A stretch of DNA of 64,000 nt from Portulaca oleracea (GCA_029582165.1 CM055883.1:21407001-21471000); one strand, 5' to 3'; shown: positions 37,727 to 50,666, counted from the first letter of the stretch. The notes: generated from the letters alone by a model not told the origin. Program-made: numbers and translations.

Positions 37727-38118
37727 TAATAATAATAATAATAATAGTACTAATAATAATATAATACTAAAAAATCCCATAATTAAGTAAATAAAAACTA
37801 ACACATAATCAACAATAATTAACATATAATTTACCAAAATACCCCTAGTCCCATGCATAACCATGCACACAGAAATGACTATATTACCCTTAATAATCTC
37901 ACGACGGTCCTAGGAGCTCAAGTATTTACAATTTAAACACAGAAACAATTAACGGACGTAAAATAATACTAACGACGTAACGGTAAACACCTTCGAATTT
38001 TTGATGGTTTTACATCATTACCCCCTTAAAAGAAGTTTCGTCCTCGAAACTTAAACTAAACGCCAACGATATTCCTATAGAAGTAACGGTGGTCGTAACG
38101 AAAATTCAGGGTTTTACA
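34005..38118 (-). repeat. Array LTR L5 (4114 bp including a CACTA-type MITE)
   Basis: Complete LTR with a 444 bp MITE at 36049-36492. Right of the MITE, 12 bp (AAGGAACTCGAT in other units) are missing. The leader near 37200 contains a private stretch (CCACAAAGTTTAAATGCTGG) replacing the GTTATCGCACAGCAGCAG sequence of its neighbours. Confidence 0.86.
36049..36492. mobile_element. CACTA-type fold-back MITE in L5 (444 bp)
   Basis: Ends CACTACTAAAAATATGTGTA and, inverted, CACTACTAAAAATATGTGTA, flanked by a 3 bp ACT duplication (36046-36048 and 36493-36495). CACTA termini with a 3 bp duplication define the CACTA/EnSpm group. The whole element is a long imperfect palindrome made of many CCAACCATTTT-like units and has no coding capacity. 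Confidence 0.9.
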
Positions 38119-38664
38119 TCATTACCCTCTTCAAAAGAGTTTTGTTCTCGAAACTCAACATATTTTATGGTTGGATTGTTGCGGTTACCTTGATCTCATA
38201 TCTTCCTCGGCCTTCGAATGGCTTGTGTTGTGGCATGGTTCTTCCATTGCACTTTTGACTAGAGGGACAAACTTTGTTCCAAGATGCTTCTCTCTTCAAT
38301 CTAGAATCTCCAACAGCTACTCCTCGTAGGTCGGGTCTTCTCTCAGCCTCTGAATCCTCTTAAGAGGCTTCTTCTTCTTCTTCCAAGCCCTCCTCAGGGC
38401 TCTATTTCATACCCTCCTCGGGGTTTAGGTCCTTTAGAGGAGTTAGAGATGGTTACTCATAGCACAGACGATGGTATTCCATCCGAAAGATGTCAAAAAC
38501 AACAACCATGCAATTGCAACACAAAAGAAAACAAAGAAGGAGACACACATCCCATTCCCCCATCCCACACTCTTCCTTCCGAACGTAGCTTCCTAAGCAC
38601 TAACGAAAAACCTATTAGACACTTAGGAGATACCAGGTCGTAACCCAGAGCTCTGATACCATTC
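38119..38664 (-). mobile_element. Array internal domain I6 (546 bp)
   Basis: Same layout, and it shares the extra TTC with I5. The primer site is intact (plus strand GCTCTGATACCA, 38650-38661). Confidence 0.84.
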
Positions 38665-41600
38665 TGTAACGCCCTAAAAATTCACTTCTAAACTTAACGG
38701 TCAAAGTCAAACGTTGACTAACATTAAAAGCGGAAGACTCATTTTTTTTTCCTTTTTAACTAGGCTTTACTGTCGTATCCCCAAAGGAATACAACGCAAG
38801 AAAGGAAAACTAACAACTAATCATTAATTACTTCCATTTAATAAACAAAAGAACTTTCAAATTCTAGAACAACACGCATAAAACATTAACTAACTTCAAA
38901 ATTAAAACGTAAGCTAAACTTTATTCATAGAGCTTCTAACTCTAATCTATCGTCCTCACTTCTAGTTCCCGTTCCCATCACCAAACTGTTCACCTGAAAA
39001 CAAAACATTTCAAACATGAGGACTCAATAATGTCTACCCCTAACCGTCAAAACAATTTGAAAACAAATTCAATTCATTTTTGGGGGAGAAGTGAACAAGT
39101 CAAATCTTTTCACAAACTATTTTCTTTCCCAACCAACCATAACCATCATTCTGCAGAATTAATAAGCGGGCAGACCTTGCTTATTTGGCCATCAAAGTCC
39201 AAGACTTCACAATAATCATATCTCAATCTCACTAACAATGTCAATCAATTACAATATCAATTATACGGATGACCATCCATTTCACACACGTGCATATAAC
39301 AAACCCCGGGGAAGTAGCACTTATCAGGCATCCCTGATCTCTTGACAACCTCCCTACAGGAACAGATCCTGGTCTATGGGACATTGCCCGAACACACAAC
39401 CATATCAAGGCATCCCCTGATCTCTTGACAACCTCCTTCCAGGAACAGATCCTGGTCTATGGGACATTGCCCGAACCCGCATTTACGTCTCCTTTGAATT
39501 ATTAATCAGGTTTAACATCATAACATTCCAACTCAATCAGTCCAATCCCAATTTCCAAATCCATTTCCAAATAACACATAAGCGACTGTACACATTTTAC
39601 CAACTCAAAAGAACATAAACCACATCCGAAATAGACAGCCAATATTCACCATAAAATCCCTTCGGGATGCAAATCGCGAAACAACTTAAAATCAATCAAA
39701 CAATTAAAGTGAACCCCAGCGGGATTTTGGACATAGACATTACCTAACAATCTTCTCTGCGCTTCATAAATACACTTGAGCTCACTAGATCAGACGGTTT
39801 AGAACGCGCCTAAAATAACGAAATTTCTAAAATTAAAACGTATGGTACGAGTTAACGCAATCTGATTTCTTCCTAACCCACCCCTATGAACACTATAAGA
39901 TTCCCATCATTCATAAATTAACATTTTAAACATATCTCACATCATCTAACTATCTCATGTCACAACACACCCATATGACAAGTAATTGAATTATTTACAC
40001 ACAACAATACATTTATTCAAAAGAATAAACTGGACAGCATTCAATACTCCAATAAAACGAACCATAACTTGACTTCCTGACATCCTATGGGTATGGCTTT
40101 TGACTTTCTAGAAACCTTGGGATGTCTACTAAAACTCTTATGTTTACCTCGAGACCTAAAACGCCCTTTAAGATCCTCAAAAACAGCCAATTACACAATA
40201 TGTCCAGTTCTGACCTAGGTGCGCTATTTGGGTCGTAACTCAGAGTATACACCTCAAAATCGCGATCTGCAAAATTCCTATGAAATCTAACATCCGAAGG
40301 TATTTCTAGACCAATTTGTAGGGCTAAATATTAACTACACAATAAATGGTGACCGATATACTACGGCTCATAAAATCTGTCTAAACTGATCGGGATTTTA
40401 TTTCGGGAGTTTCGACCCTAGTTCTAACCATACTATCTCGAGACTCTAAATTGAGGTTCTAAATAGCCTACTAGGGTCCACTACTTCTTCGTTCACGCCC
40501 ATAGCATCACTAAGGTTGGCTTACACGTATATACTAACATAAATTGCGACGGTGACATAATAATTCTACAACAAACACATAAACTTAAAATTTACCCTAA
40601 TAATCGAAATAAAAGAATTGAAACATGGACTCCTAAACTTCAAAACACATAAGAATTCAGTAAGATGCCATTTTACTAAAATATAAACAAATTGGACATT
40701 TTTAATAACTCACTACTAAAAATATGTGTATTACCAACCACTTTTTTCCAACCAATTTAAAATGGTTTGAAAAATCAACTATTTTAGCAACCAGTTGATA
40801 TTCCAACTAATATTCAAAAAAATATAGTGGAAAAAAGGTTGGAAATTCCAACCAATTTTGCAAAAGTTGGTTGGAAAATTTTCCTACCATCCTTTTTCCT
40901 ATTATTAGAAATTGGTTGGAAAAATGGTTAGTAATCCAACCATTTTTCCAACCATGTTCAAATAGTAGGAAAAAAGGTGGTAGGAAAATTTTCCTTCCAT
41001 TTTAATAAAATTGGCTGGAATTTCCAACAATTTTTCGAACAAAAATTTTTGGAAAATAGTTAGAATATTAAATATTTGCTAAAATGGTTGGATTTTCCAA
41101 CCATTTTAAATTGGATGGAAAAAGTGGTTGGTAATACACATATTTTTAGTAGTGACTAAGGATCTCGATAATAACGTAATATTAATATAACCACGTGTCA
41201 ATAATCTCAAAATATATAACATTTTAAACTTTACTAAGCCTAATACGTTATAAAAATTATAAAACAATAAAAGGAGTTTTAAAAACACTCTTTAGGTAAT
41301 TTATCACATAGTTTTTCATATAAGATCGATACTAATTTAAAAATCTAATGACGCATATAATAAAACTAAAATTAAGTGATTTACTTAGGAATATGAAAAT
41401 AAACGAGGTTAAAACAACGAACATACCTAGTAAATCAACTTAAATGTAATATAATAAAAAAAAGAACATAATAATTTAATTTAAACAATTACACTAACTC
41501 TAATCAAACCCTAATCACAAATGACATGGAATCACAATATTCATCCCATACAATAGCCAAAAGCACTAATTTAAACAATAGTATTTATCCACTCAATATC

Positions 41601-42339
41601 CAAATTTATATACAAGAAAAGTATGTATAATAACATGAATAACAAAAATCAAAAACATGTAGGACGAATAATAGTAAAAGAAAACAGATTTTAAGTGAAA
41701 TTAAACGTAGGGTTTTAGGGTTTACGCACGGAAGCTTTGGCGGCAGGAAGGTGGACGTCGGGCAGGGCTCCGGCGACGTCGGAGGCGGCGGTGGGTGTCT
41801 AGGCGGTGGACGGTTGTCGAGACGCGGCGGTGGTGGCGGAACCGAGTCTAGTTATTGCACAGCAACAGCGGGTTTCGTCTGGGCAGCGCTCAACGTCCTC
41901 CGGCGAGTGTGGCGGCGGTGCTCAGTGTCGTCTGGTGTCCGGGAGTCGACGAGGGTTGCCGGAGGTGGCTGGGCAGCGGCTATGGTGGCGCACGGCGAGG
42001 CAGACGACGATGGGAGAGAGAGAGGGACGAAGGAAAGAGAGTAGAGAAAGAAAGTGAGCGCGTTGATCGTTGCGGTGGTCAGAGCGGCTGCTGGAGGCGG
42101 TTTCCGTGAGGCGAGGTGGCTATTACGATCGGTGGTCGGTGGTAAGTGGCGATTACTCGAGAAAACGAGAGGGAGAGGTTGGGGGGTTTTAGGGTTTGAC
42201 TTGTTTTTGGCGAATTAAAACATAATTAACGCAATTAATAACTTAATTTAGTAACCTTAAACTTGGGGAACAAGCCCCTAACCGGTCACTGAGAAAAATA
42301 GGGAAAATTTTGGTTTTAAAAAAATTCTAAAACAATAAT

Positions 42340-42391
<52 letters not shown>

Positions 42392-42764
42392 GTACTAATA
42401 ATAATATAATACTAAAAAATCCCTTAATTAACTAAATAAAAACTAACACATAATCAACAATAATTAACATGTAATTTACCAAAATACCCCTAGTCCCATG
42501 CATAACCATGCACGCAGAAAAGACTATATTACCCTTAATAATCTCACGACGGTCCTACGAGCTCAAGTATTAACAGTTTAAACACAGAAACAATTAACGG
42601 ACGTAAAATAATACTAACGACGTAACAGTAAACACTTTCGAATTTTTTGGGGTTTTACATCATTATCCCCTTAAAAGAAGTTTCGTCCTCGAAACTTAAA
42701 CTCAACGCCAACGATCTTCCTACAGAAGTAACGGTGGTCGTAACCAAAATTCAGGGTTTTTACA
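38665..42764 (-). repeat. Array LTR L6 (4100 bp including a CACTA-type MITE)
   Basis: Sister copy of L5. It has the same MITE at the same site, but the flanking AAGGATCTCGAT is retained. The leader near 41800-42130 has small deletions, and the last GGGTTTTTACA has one extra T before the LTR terminus. Confidence 0.86.
40711..41154. mobile_element. CACTA-type MITE in L6, same site as in L5
   Basis: 444 bp, with the same CACTACTAAAAATATG termini and ACT target duplication (40708-40710 and 41155-41157) as the L5 copy. The two differ by scattered substitutions, so both have existed as separate copies for some time. Confidence 0.9.
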
Positions 42765-43170
42765 TCATTACCCTCTTCAAAAGAGTTTTGTCCTCGAAAC
42801 TCAACATATTTTATGCTTGGATTGGTGCGGTTACCTTGATCTCATATCTTCCTCGGCCTTCGAATGGCTTGTGTTGTGGCATGGTTCTTCCATTGCACTT
42901 TTGACTAGAGGGAGAAACTTTGTTCCAAGATGCTTCTCTCTTCAATCTACAATCTCCAACAGCTACTCCTCCTAGGTCGGGTCTTCTCTCAGCCTCTGAA
43001 TCCTCTTAAGAGGCTTCTTCTTCTTGCAAGCCCTCATAAGGGCTCTATTTCATACCCTACTCGGGGTTTAGGTCCTTTAGAGGAGTTAGAGGTGGTTACT
43101 CATAGCACAGACGATGGTATTCCATCCGAAAGATGTCAAAAACAACAACCATGCAATTTCAATACAAAAG
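42765..43170 (-). mobile_element. Array internal domain I7, primer-site end deleted (406 bp)
   Basis: The polypurine side is normal, but after CAATACAAAAG (plus strand) the sequence jumps directly to ACACTTCTAAACTTAACG, inside the next LTR. About 140 bp of internal sequence, including the primer binding site, and about 20 bp of the LTR terminus are lost. This unit cannot be copied as a retroelement from that LTR. Confidence 0.82.
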
Positions 43171-46100
43171 ACACTTCTAAACTTAACGTTCAAAGTCAAA
43201 CGTTGACTAATATTAACAGCGGAAGACTCATTTTTTTTTCTTTTTAACTGAGCTTTACTGCCGTATCCACGAAGGAATACAAGGCAAGAAAGGAAAACTA
43301 ACAACTAATCATTAATTACTTTCATTTAAAAAACAAAAGAACTTTCAAATTCTAGAACAACACGCATTAAACATTAACTAACTTCAAAATTAAAACGTAA
43401 GCTAAACTTTATTCATAGAGCTTCTAACTCCAATATATCGTCCTCACTTCTAGTTCTCGTTCCCATCACAAAATTCTTCACCTGAAAACAAAACATTTCA
43501 AACATGAAGAGGATTCAATAATGTCTACCCCTAACCGTCAAAACAATTTGAAAACAATTTCAATTCATTTTTGGGGGAGAAGTGAACAAGTCAAATCTTT
43601 TCACAAACTATTTTCTTTCCCAACCAACCATAACCATCTTTCTGCAGAATTATTAAGCGGGCGGACCTTGCTTATTTGGCCCTCCAAGTCCAAGACTTCA
43701 CAATAATCATATCTCACTAACAATCTCAATCAACAACAATATCAATCATACGGATGGCCATCCCTTTCACACACGTGCATATAACCAACCCCGGGGAAGA
43801 AGCACTTATCAGGCATCCCTGATCTCTTGACAACCTCCCTACAGGAACAAATCCTGGTCTATGGGACATTGCCCGAACACACAACCATATCAAAGGCATC
43901 CCCTGATCTCTTGACAACCTCCCTCCAGGAACAGATCCTGGTCCATGGGACATTGCCCGAACCCGCATTTACGTCTCATTTGAATTATTAATCAGGTTTA
44001 ACATCAAAACATTCCAACTCAATCAGTCTAATCCCAATTTCCAAATCCATTTCCAAATAACACATAAACGACTGTTCACATTTTACCAACTCAAAAGAAC
44101 ATAAACCACATCCAAAATAGATAGCCAATTTTCTTCATAAAATCCCTTCGGGATGCAAATCGCAAAACAACTAAAAATCAATCAAACAATTAAAGTGCAC
44201 CCCAGCGGGATTTGGGACATAGACAGTACCTGACAATCTTCTCTGCGCCTCATAAATACACTTGAGCTCACTAGATCATATGGTTTAGAACGCGCCTAAA
44301 ATAACGAAATTTCTAAAATTAAAACGTGTGGTATGAGTTAACGTAATCTGATTTCTTCCTAACCCACCCCTAGGAACACTATAAGATTCCCATCATTCAT
44401 AAATTAACATTTTAAATATATCTCACATCATCTAACTATCACATGTCACAACACATCCATATGACAATTAATTGAATAATTTACACAACAATACATTTAT
44501 TCAAAAGAATAAACTGGACAGAATTCAATACTCCAATAAAACAAAACCATAACTTGACTTCCCGACATCCTATGGGTATGGTTGTTGACTTTCTGGAAAC
44601 CTCGGGATGTCTACTAAAACTCTTATGTTGACTTCAAGACCTAAAACACCCCTTAAGATCCTCAAAAACAGCCAATTACACAATCTGTCCAGTTCTGACT
44701 TAGGTGCACTAGTTGGGTCGTAACTCAGAGTATACACCTCAAAATCCCGATCCGCAAAATTCCTATGAAATCTAACATCCGAAGGTATTTTCAGACCAAT
44801 TGGTAGGGCTAAATATTAACTACACAATAAACGGTGACCGATATACTACAGCTCATAAAATCTGTCCAAACTGACGGGGTTTTTATTTCGGGATTTTCGA
44901 TCCTAGTTCTAACCATACTATCCCTAAAATTTACCCTAATAATTCTCAAACAAACATGGACTCCTAAACAAACATATAACAATTCAGTAAGATGCCATTT
45001 TACTAAAATATAAACAAATTGAACATTTTTATTAACAAAGGAACTCGATAATAACGTAATATTAATATAACCACGTGTCAATAATCTCAAAACATATAAC
45101 ATTTGAAACTTTACTACGCCTAATACTTTATAAAAATTTTAAAACAATAAAAGGAATTTTAAAAACACTCTTTAGGTAATTTATCACATAGTTTTTCATA
45201 TAAGATCGATACTAATATAAAAATCTAATGACGCATATAATAAAACTAAAATTAAACGATTTACTTAGGAATATGAAAATAAACGAGGTTAAAACAACGA
45301 ACATACCTAGTAAAACAACTTAAATGTAATATAATAAAAAAAAGAACATAATAATTTAATTTAAACAATTACACTAACTCTAATCAAATCCTAATCACAA
45401 ATGACATGGAATCACAATATTCATCCCATACAATAGCCAAAAGCACTAATTTAAACTATAGTATTTATCCACTCAATATCCAAATTTATACACAAGAAAA
45501 GTATGTATAATAACATGAATAACAACAATCAGAAACATGTAATACGAATAATAGTAAAAGAAAACAGATTTTATGTGAAATTAAACGTAGGGTTTTAGGG
45601 TTTACGCACAGAAGCTTTGGCGGCAGGAAGGTGGACGTCGGCGAGGCTCCGCGACGTCGGCGCGGCGGTGTGTCTAGGCGGTCGACGAGCGGTGGGACGG
45701 TTGTCGAGAGCGGCGCGGTGGCGGCGAGAGGCTAGTTTATCGCACAAGCCAGCCGGTTTCGTCGGCGCTCGGCGTCCTCGGCGAGTGTGGCGGTGCTCGA
45801 TGTCGTCGGTGTCGGGAGTCGCGAGGGTTCGAGGAGGTGTGGGGCGGAGTCGATATGGTGGAGCACGGCGAGGCAGACGACGATGGGAGAGAGAGAGGGA
45901 CGAAGGAAAGAGAGTAGAGAAAGAAAGTGAGCGCGTTGATCGTTGCGGTGGTCAGAGCGGCTGCTGGAGGCGGTTTCCGGCGAGGCGGAGGTGGCGGCTG
46001 TTACACTCGGTGGTCGGTGGTGGCAGTGGGCAGTTACTCAGAGAAAACGAGAGGGAGAGGTTGGGGGATTTTAAGGTTTGACTTGTTTTTGGTTAATTAA

Positions 46101-46604
46101 AACATAATTAAGGCAATTAATAACTTAATTTAGTAACCATAAACTTGGGGAACAAGCCCCTAACCGGTCACTGAGAAAAATAGGGAAAATTTTGGTTTTA
46201 AAAAAATTCTAAAACAATAATAATAATAATAGTACTAATAATAATATAATACTAAAAAAATCCCCTAATTAACTAAATAAAAACTAACACATAATCAACA
46301 ATAATTAACATGTAATTTACCAAAATACCCCTAGTCCCATGCATAACCATGCGCACGGAAAAGACTATATCACCCTTAATAATCTCACGACGGTCCTACG
46401 AGCTCAAGTATTAACAATTTAAACACAGAAACAATTAACGAACGTAAAATAATACTAACGACATAACGGTAAACACCTTCGAATTTTTTTGGGTTTTACA
46501 TCATTACCCCCTTAAAAGAAGTTTCGTCCTCGAAACTTAAACTCAACGCCAACGATCTTCCTACAGAAGTAACGGTGGTCGTAACCAAAATTCAGGGTTT
46601 TACA
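43171..46604 (-). repeat. Array LTR L7 (3434 bp, several deletions)
   Basis: It lacks its 3' terminal 20 bp. About 150 bp are missing near 44922-44950, where CCATACTATCC jumps to CTAAAATTTACCC and then AATTCTCAAACAAACATGG. The GC leader at 45635-45860 has an unusual density of 1-5 bp indels relative to all other units. The (TTA)n tract is nearly gone. Both transposon insertion sites are empty. Confidence 0.83.
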
Positions 46605-47147
46605 TCATTACCCTCTTCAAAAGAGTTTTGTCCTCGAAACTCAACATATTTAATGCTTGGATTGGTGCGGTTACCTTGATCTCATATCTTCCTCGGCCTT
46701 CGAATGGCTTGTTTTGTGGCATGGTTCTTCCATTGCACTTTTGACTAGAGGGACAAACTTTGTTCCAAGATGCCTCTCTCTTCAATCTAGAATCTCCAAC
46801 AGCTACACCTCATAGGTCGGGTCTTCTATCAGCCTCTGAATCCTCTTAAGAGGCTTCTTCTTCTTCCAAGCCCTCCTCAGGGCTCTATTTCAAACCCTCC
46901 TCGGGGTTTAGGTCCTTTAGAGGAGTTAGAGATGGTTACTCATAGCACAGACGATGGTATTCCATCCGAAAGATGTCAAAAACAACAACCATGCAATTGC
47001 AACACAAAAGAGAACAAAGAAGGAGAGACACATCCCATTCCCCCATCCTACATGCATCCCTCCGAACCTAGCTTCCTAAGCTCTAACTAAAAACTTAATA
47101 GACACTTAAGAGCTACCAGGTCGTAACCCAGAGCTCTGATACCGTTC
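46605..47147 (-). mobile_element. Array internal domain I8 (543 bp)
   Basis: The right-most internal segment. Layout is the same, with one change in the primer site (plus strand GATACCG). Confidence 0.84.
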
Positions 47148-50100
47148 TGTAACGCCCTGGAAATTCACTTCTAAACTTAACGGTCAAAGTCAAACGTTGA
47201 CTAATATTAACAGCGGAAGACTCTTTTTTTTTTCTTTTTAACTGAGCTTTACTGCCGTATCCCCGAAGGAATACAAGGCAAGAAAGGAAAACTAACAACT
47301 AATCATTAATTACTTCCATTTAATAAACAAAAGAACTTTCAAATTCTAGAACAACACGCATTAAACATTAACTAACTTCAAAATTAAAACGTAAGCTAAA
47401 CTTTATTCATAGAGCTTCTAACTCCAATCACAAAACTCTTCACCTGAAAACAAAACATTTCAAACATGAGGAGGACTCAATAATGTCTACCCTTAACCGT
47501 CAAAACAATTTGAAAATAATTTCAATTCATTTTTGGGGGAGATGTTAACAAGTCAAATCTTTTCACAAACTATTTTCTTTCCCAACCAACCATAACCATC
47601 TTTCTGCAGAATTATTAAGTGGGCGGACCTTGGTTATTTGGCCCTCGAAGTCCAAGACTTCACAATAATCATATCTCAATCTCACTAACAATCTCAATCA
47701 ATCACAATATCAATCATACGGATGGTCATCCATTTCACACATGTGCATATAACTAACCCCGGGGAAGTAGCACTTATCAGGCATCCCTGATCTCTTGGCA
47801 ACCTCCCTAGAGGAACAGATCCTGGTCTATGGGACATTACCCGAACACACAACCATATCAAGGCCTCCCCTGATCTCTTGACAACCTCCCTCCAGGAACA
47901 GATCCTGGTCTATGGGACATTGCCCGAACCCGCATTTACGTCTCATTTGAATTATTAATCAGGTTTAACATGATAACATTCCAACTCAATCAATCCAATC
48001 CCAATTTCCAAATCCATTTCCAAATAACACATAAACGACTGTCCACATTTTACCAACTCAAAAGAACATAAACCACATGCAAAATAGACAGCCAATTTTT
48101 ACCATAAAATCCCTTCGGCATGTAAATCGCAAAACAACTTAAAATCAATCAAACAATTAAAGTGCACCCCAGCGGGATTTGGGACATAGACATTACCGGA
48201 CAATCTTCTCTGCGCTTCATAAATACACTTGAGCTCACTAGATCAGACGGTTTAGAACGCGCCTAAAATAACGAAATTTCTAAAGTTAAAACGCGTGGTA
48301 CCGAGTTAACGCAATCTGATTTCTTCTTAACCCAACCCTAGGAACACTATAAGATTCCCATCATTCATAAATTAACATTTTAAACATATCTCACATCATC
48401 TAACTATCACATGTCACAACACATCCATATGACAATTAATTGAATAATTTACACATAACAATACATTTATTCAAAAGAATAAACTGGACAGAATTCAATA
48501 CGCCAATAAAACGAACCATAACTTGATTTCCCGACATCCTATGGGTATGGTTTTTAACTTTCTGGAAACCTCGGGATGTATACTAAAACTCTTATGTTGA
48601 TCTCGAGACCTAAAACACCCCCTAAGATCCTTAAAAACAACCAATTACATAACCTGTCCAGTTCTGACCTAGGTGTGCTATTTGGGTAGTAACTCAGAGT
48701 ATACACCTCAAAATCGCGATCCGCAAAATTCCTATGAAATCTAACATCCGAAAGTATTTCCAGACCAATTAGTAGGGCTAAATATTAACCACACAATAAA
48801 TGGTGACCGATATACTACGGCTCATAAAATCTGTCCAAACTGACCGGGTTTTTATTTCGGGATTTTCGATTCTAGTCCTAACCATACTATCCCGGGACTC
48901 CAAATTGAGGTTCTAAATAGCCTACTAGGGTCCACTACTTCTTCTTTCACCCCCATAGCATCACTAAGGTCGGCTTACACGTATATACTAACATAAATTG
49001 CGACGGTGACATAATAATTCTTAAACAAACACATAAACTTAAAATTTACCCTGATAATCGATATAAAAGAAATGAAACATGGACTCCTAAACTTCAAAAC
49101 ACATAATAATTCAGTAAGATGCCATTCTACTAAAATATAAACAAATTGAACATTTTTAATTACTAAGGAACTCGATAATAACATAATATTAATATAACCA
49201 CGTGTCAATAATCTCAAAATTTATAACATTTGAAACTTTAGGTAATTTATCACATAGTTTTTCATATAAGATCGATAACGCATATAAACTAAAATTAAAT
49301 GATTTACTTAGGAATATGAAAATAAACGAGGTTAAAACAGCGAACATACTTAGTAAATCAACTTACATGTAATATAATAAAAAAAAAGAACATAATAACT
49401 TAATTTAAACAATTACACTAACTCTAATCAAACCCTAATCACAAATGACATGGAATCACAATATTCTTCCCATACAATAGCCAAAAGCACTAATTTAAAC
49501 TATAGTATTTATATTCTCAATATCCAAATTTATACACAAGAAAAGTATGTATAATAACATGAATAACAACAATCAGAAACATGTAATACGAATAATAGTA
49601 AAAGAAAACAGATTTTAAGTGAAATTAAACGTAGGGTTTTAGGGTTTACGCACGGAAGCTTTGGCGGCAAAAAGGTGGACGTCGGACGGGGGGGCTCGGG
49701 TGGTCGACAGGCGGTGGACGGTTGTCGAGAGGCGACGGTAGTGGCGGAACCGAGGCAAGTTATCGCACAGCAGCGGCGGGTTTCGTCTGGGCGGCGCTCG
49801 ACGTCCTCCGGCGAGTGTGGCGGCGGTGCACGGTGTCATCTGGTGTCCGGGAGTCGACGAGGGTTGCCGGAGGTGGCTGGGCAGCGGCGATGGTGGTGCA
49901 CAGCGAGGCGGACGACGGTGGGAGAGAGAGAGAGAGGGACGAAGGAAAGAGAGTAGAGAAAGAAAGTGAGTGCGTTGATCGTTGCGGTTCCGGCCTGAGC
50001 GGAGTGGCGGCGATTCTGAGGCGAGGTGATGCTGTGGTGGTTGTGCACAGTTACTCAGAGAAAACGAGAGGGAGAGGTTGGGGGGTTTTAGGGTTTGATT

Positions 50101-50609
50101 TGTTTTTGGTTAGTTAAAACATAATTAAGGCAATTAATAACTTAATTTAGCAAACATAAACTTGGGGAACAAGGCCCTAACCGGTCACTTAGAAAAATAG
50201 GGAAAATTTTGGTTTTAAAAAAATTCTAAAACAATAATAATAATAATAATAATAATAGTAAAAAATCCCATAATTAACTAAATAAAAACTAACACATAAT
50301 CAACAATAATTAACATGTAATTTACCAAAATACCCCTAGTCCCATGCATAACCATACACGCAGAAAAGACTATATCATCCTTAATAATCTCACAACGGTC
50401 CTACGAGCTCAAGTATTAACAATTTAAACACAGAAACAATTAACGGACGTAAAATAATGCTAACGGCGTAACAGTAAACACCTTCGAATTTTTCGGGGTT
50501 TTACATCATTACCCCTTTAAAAGAAGTTTCGTCCTCGAAACTTAAACTCAACGCCAACGATCTTCCTATGGAATTAACGGTGGCCGTAACCAAAATTCAG
50601 GGTTTTACA
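47148..50609 (-). repeat. Array LTR L8, right-most and outer 5' LTR of the array (3462 bp)
   Basis: It ends at the outer GGGTTTTACA (50609), where sequence stops matching internal domains and turns into CACACACGCACACAGATATA. This fixes the LTR's true 5' terminus about 104 bp beyond the canonical polypurine-like tract. Deletions occur near 47428 (about 35 bp) and 49236-49290. The leader near 49670-50060 is shortened. The Helitron and MITE sites are empty. Confidence 0.83.
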
Positions 50610-50622
50610 CACACACGCACAC

Positions 50623-50624
<2 letters not shown>

Positions 50625-50662
<38 letters not shown>
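50625..50662. repeat. (AC)n and (TA)n tract at the right edge of the array
   Basis: An ACACACACGCACACAG stretch followed by about 38 bp of TA repeats. A second TA run at 52157-52180 lies on the far side of the MULE, so the MULE inserted into a TA microsatellite. Confidence 0.9.

Positions 50663-50666
<4 letters not shown>

Noticed and set aside
11758..50609. Regularly spaced repeats that might suggest a CRISPR-like or satellite array
   Set aside because: Units are 4-6 kb with LTR termini, primer sites and polypurine tracts. There are no short repeats with unique spacers and the organism is a plant.
11758..50609. Pure assembly duplication of one element
   Set aside because: Units differ by a Helitron, a MITE, deletions and many substitutions, so they are distinct copies. 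Copy number could still be wrong, but a simple duplicated contig is not supported.
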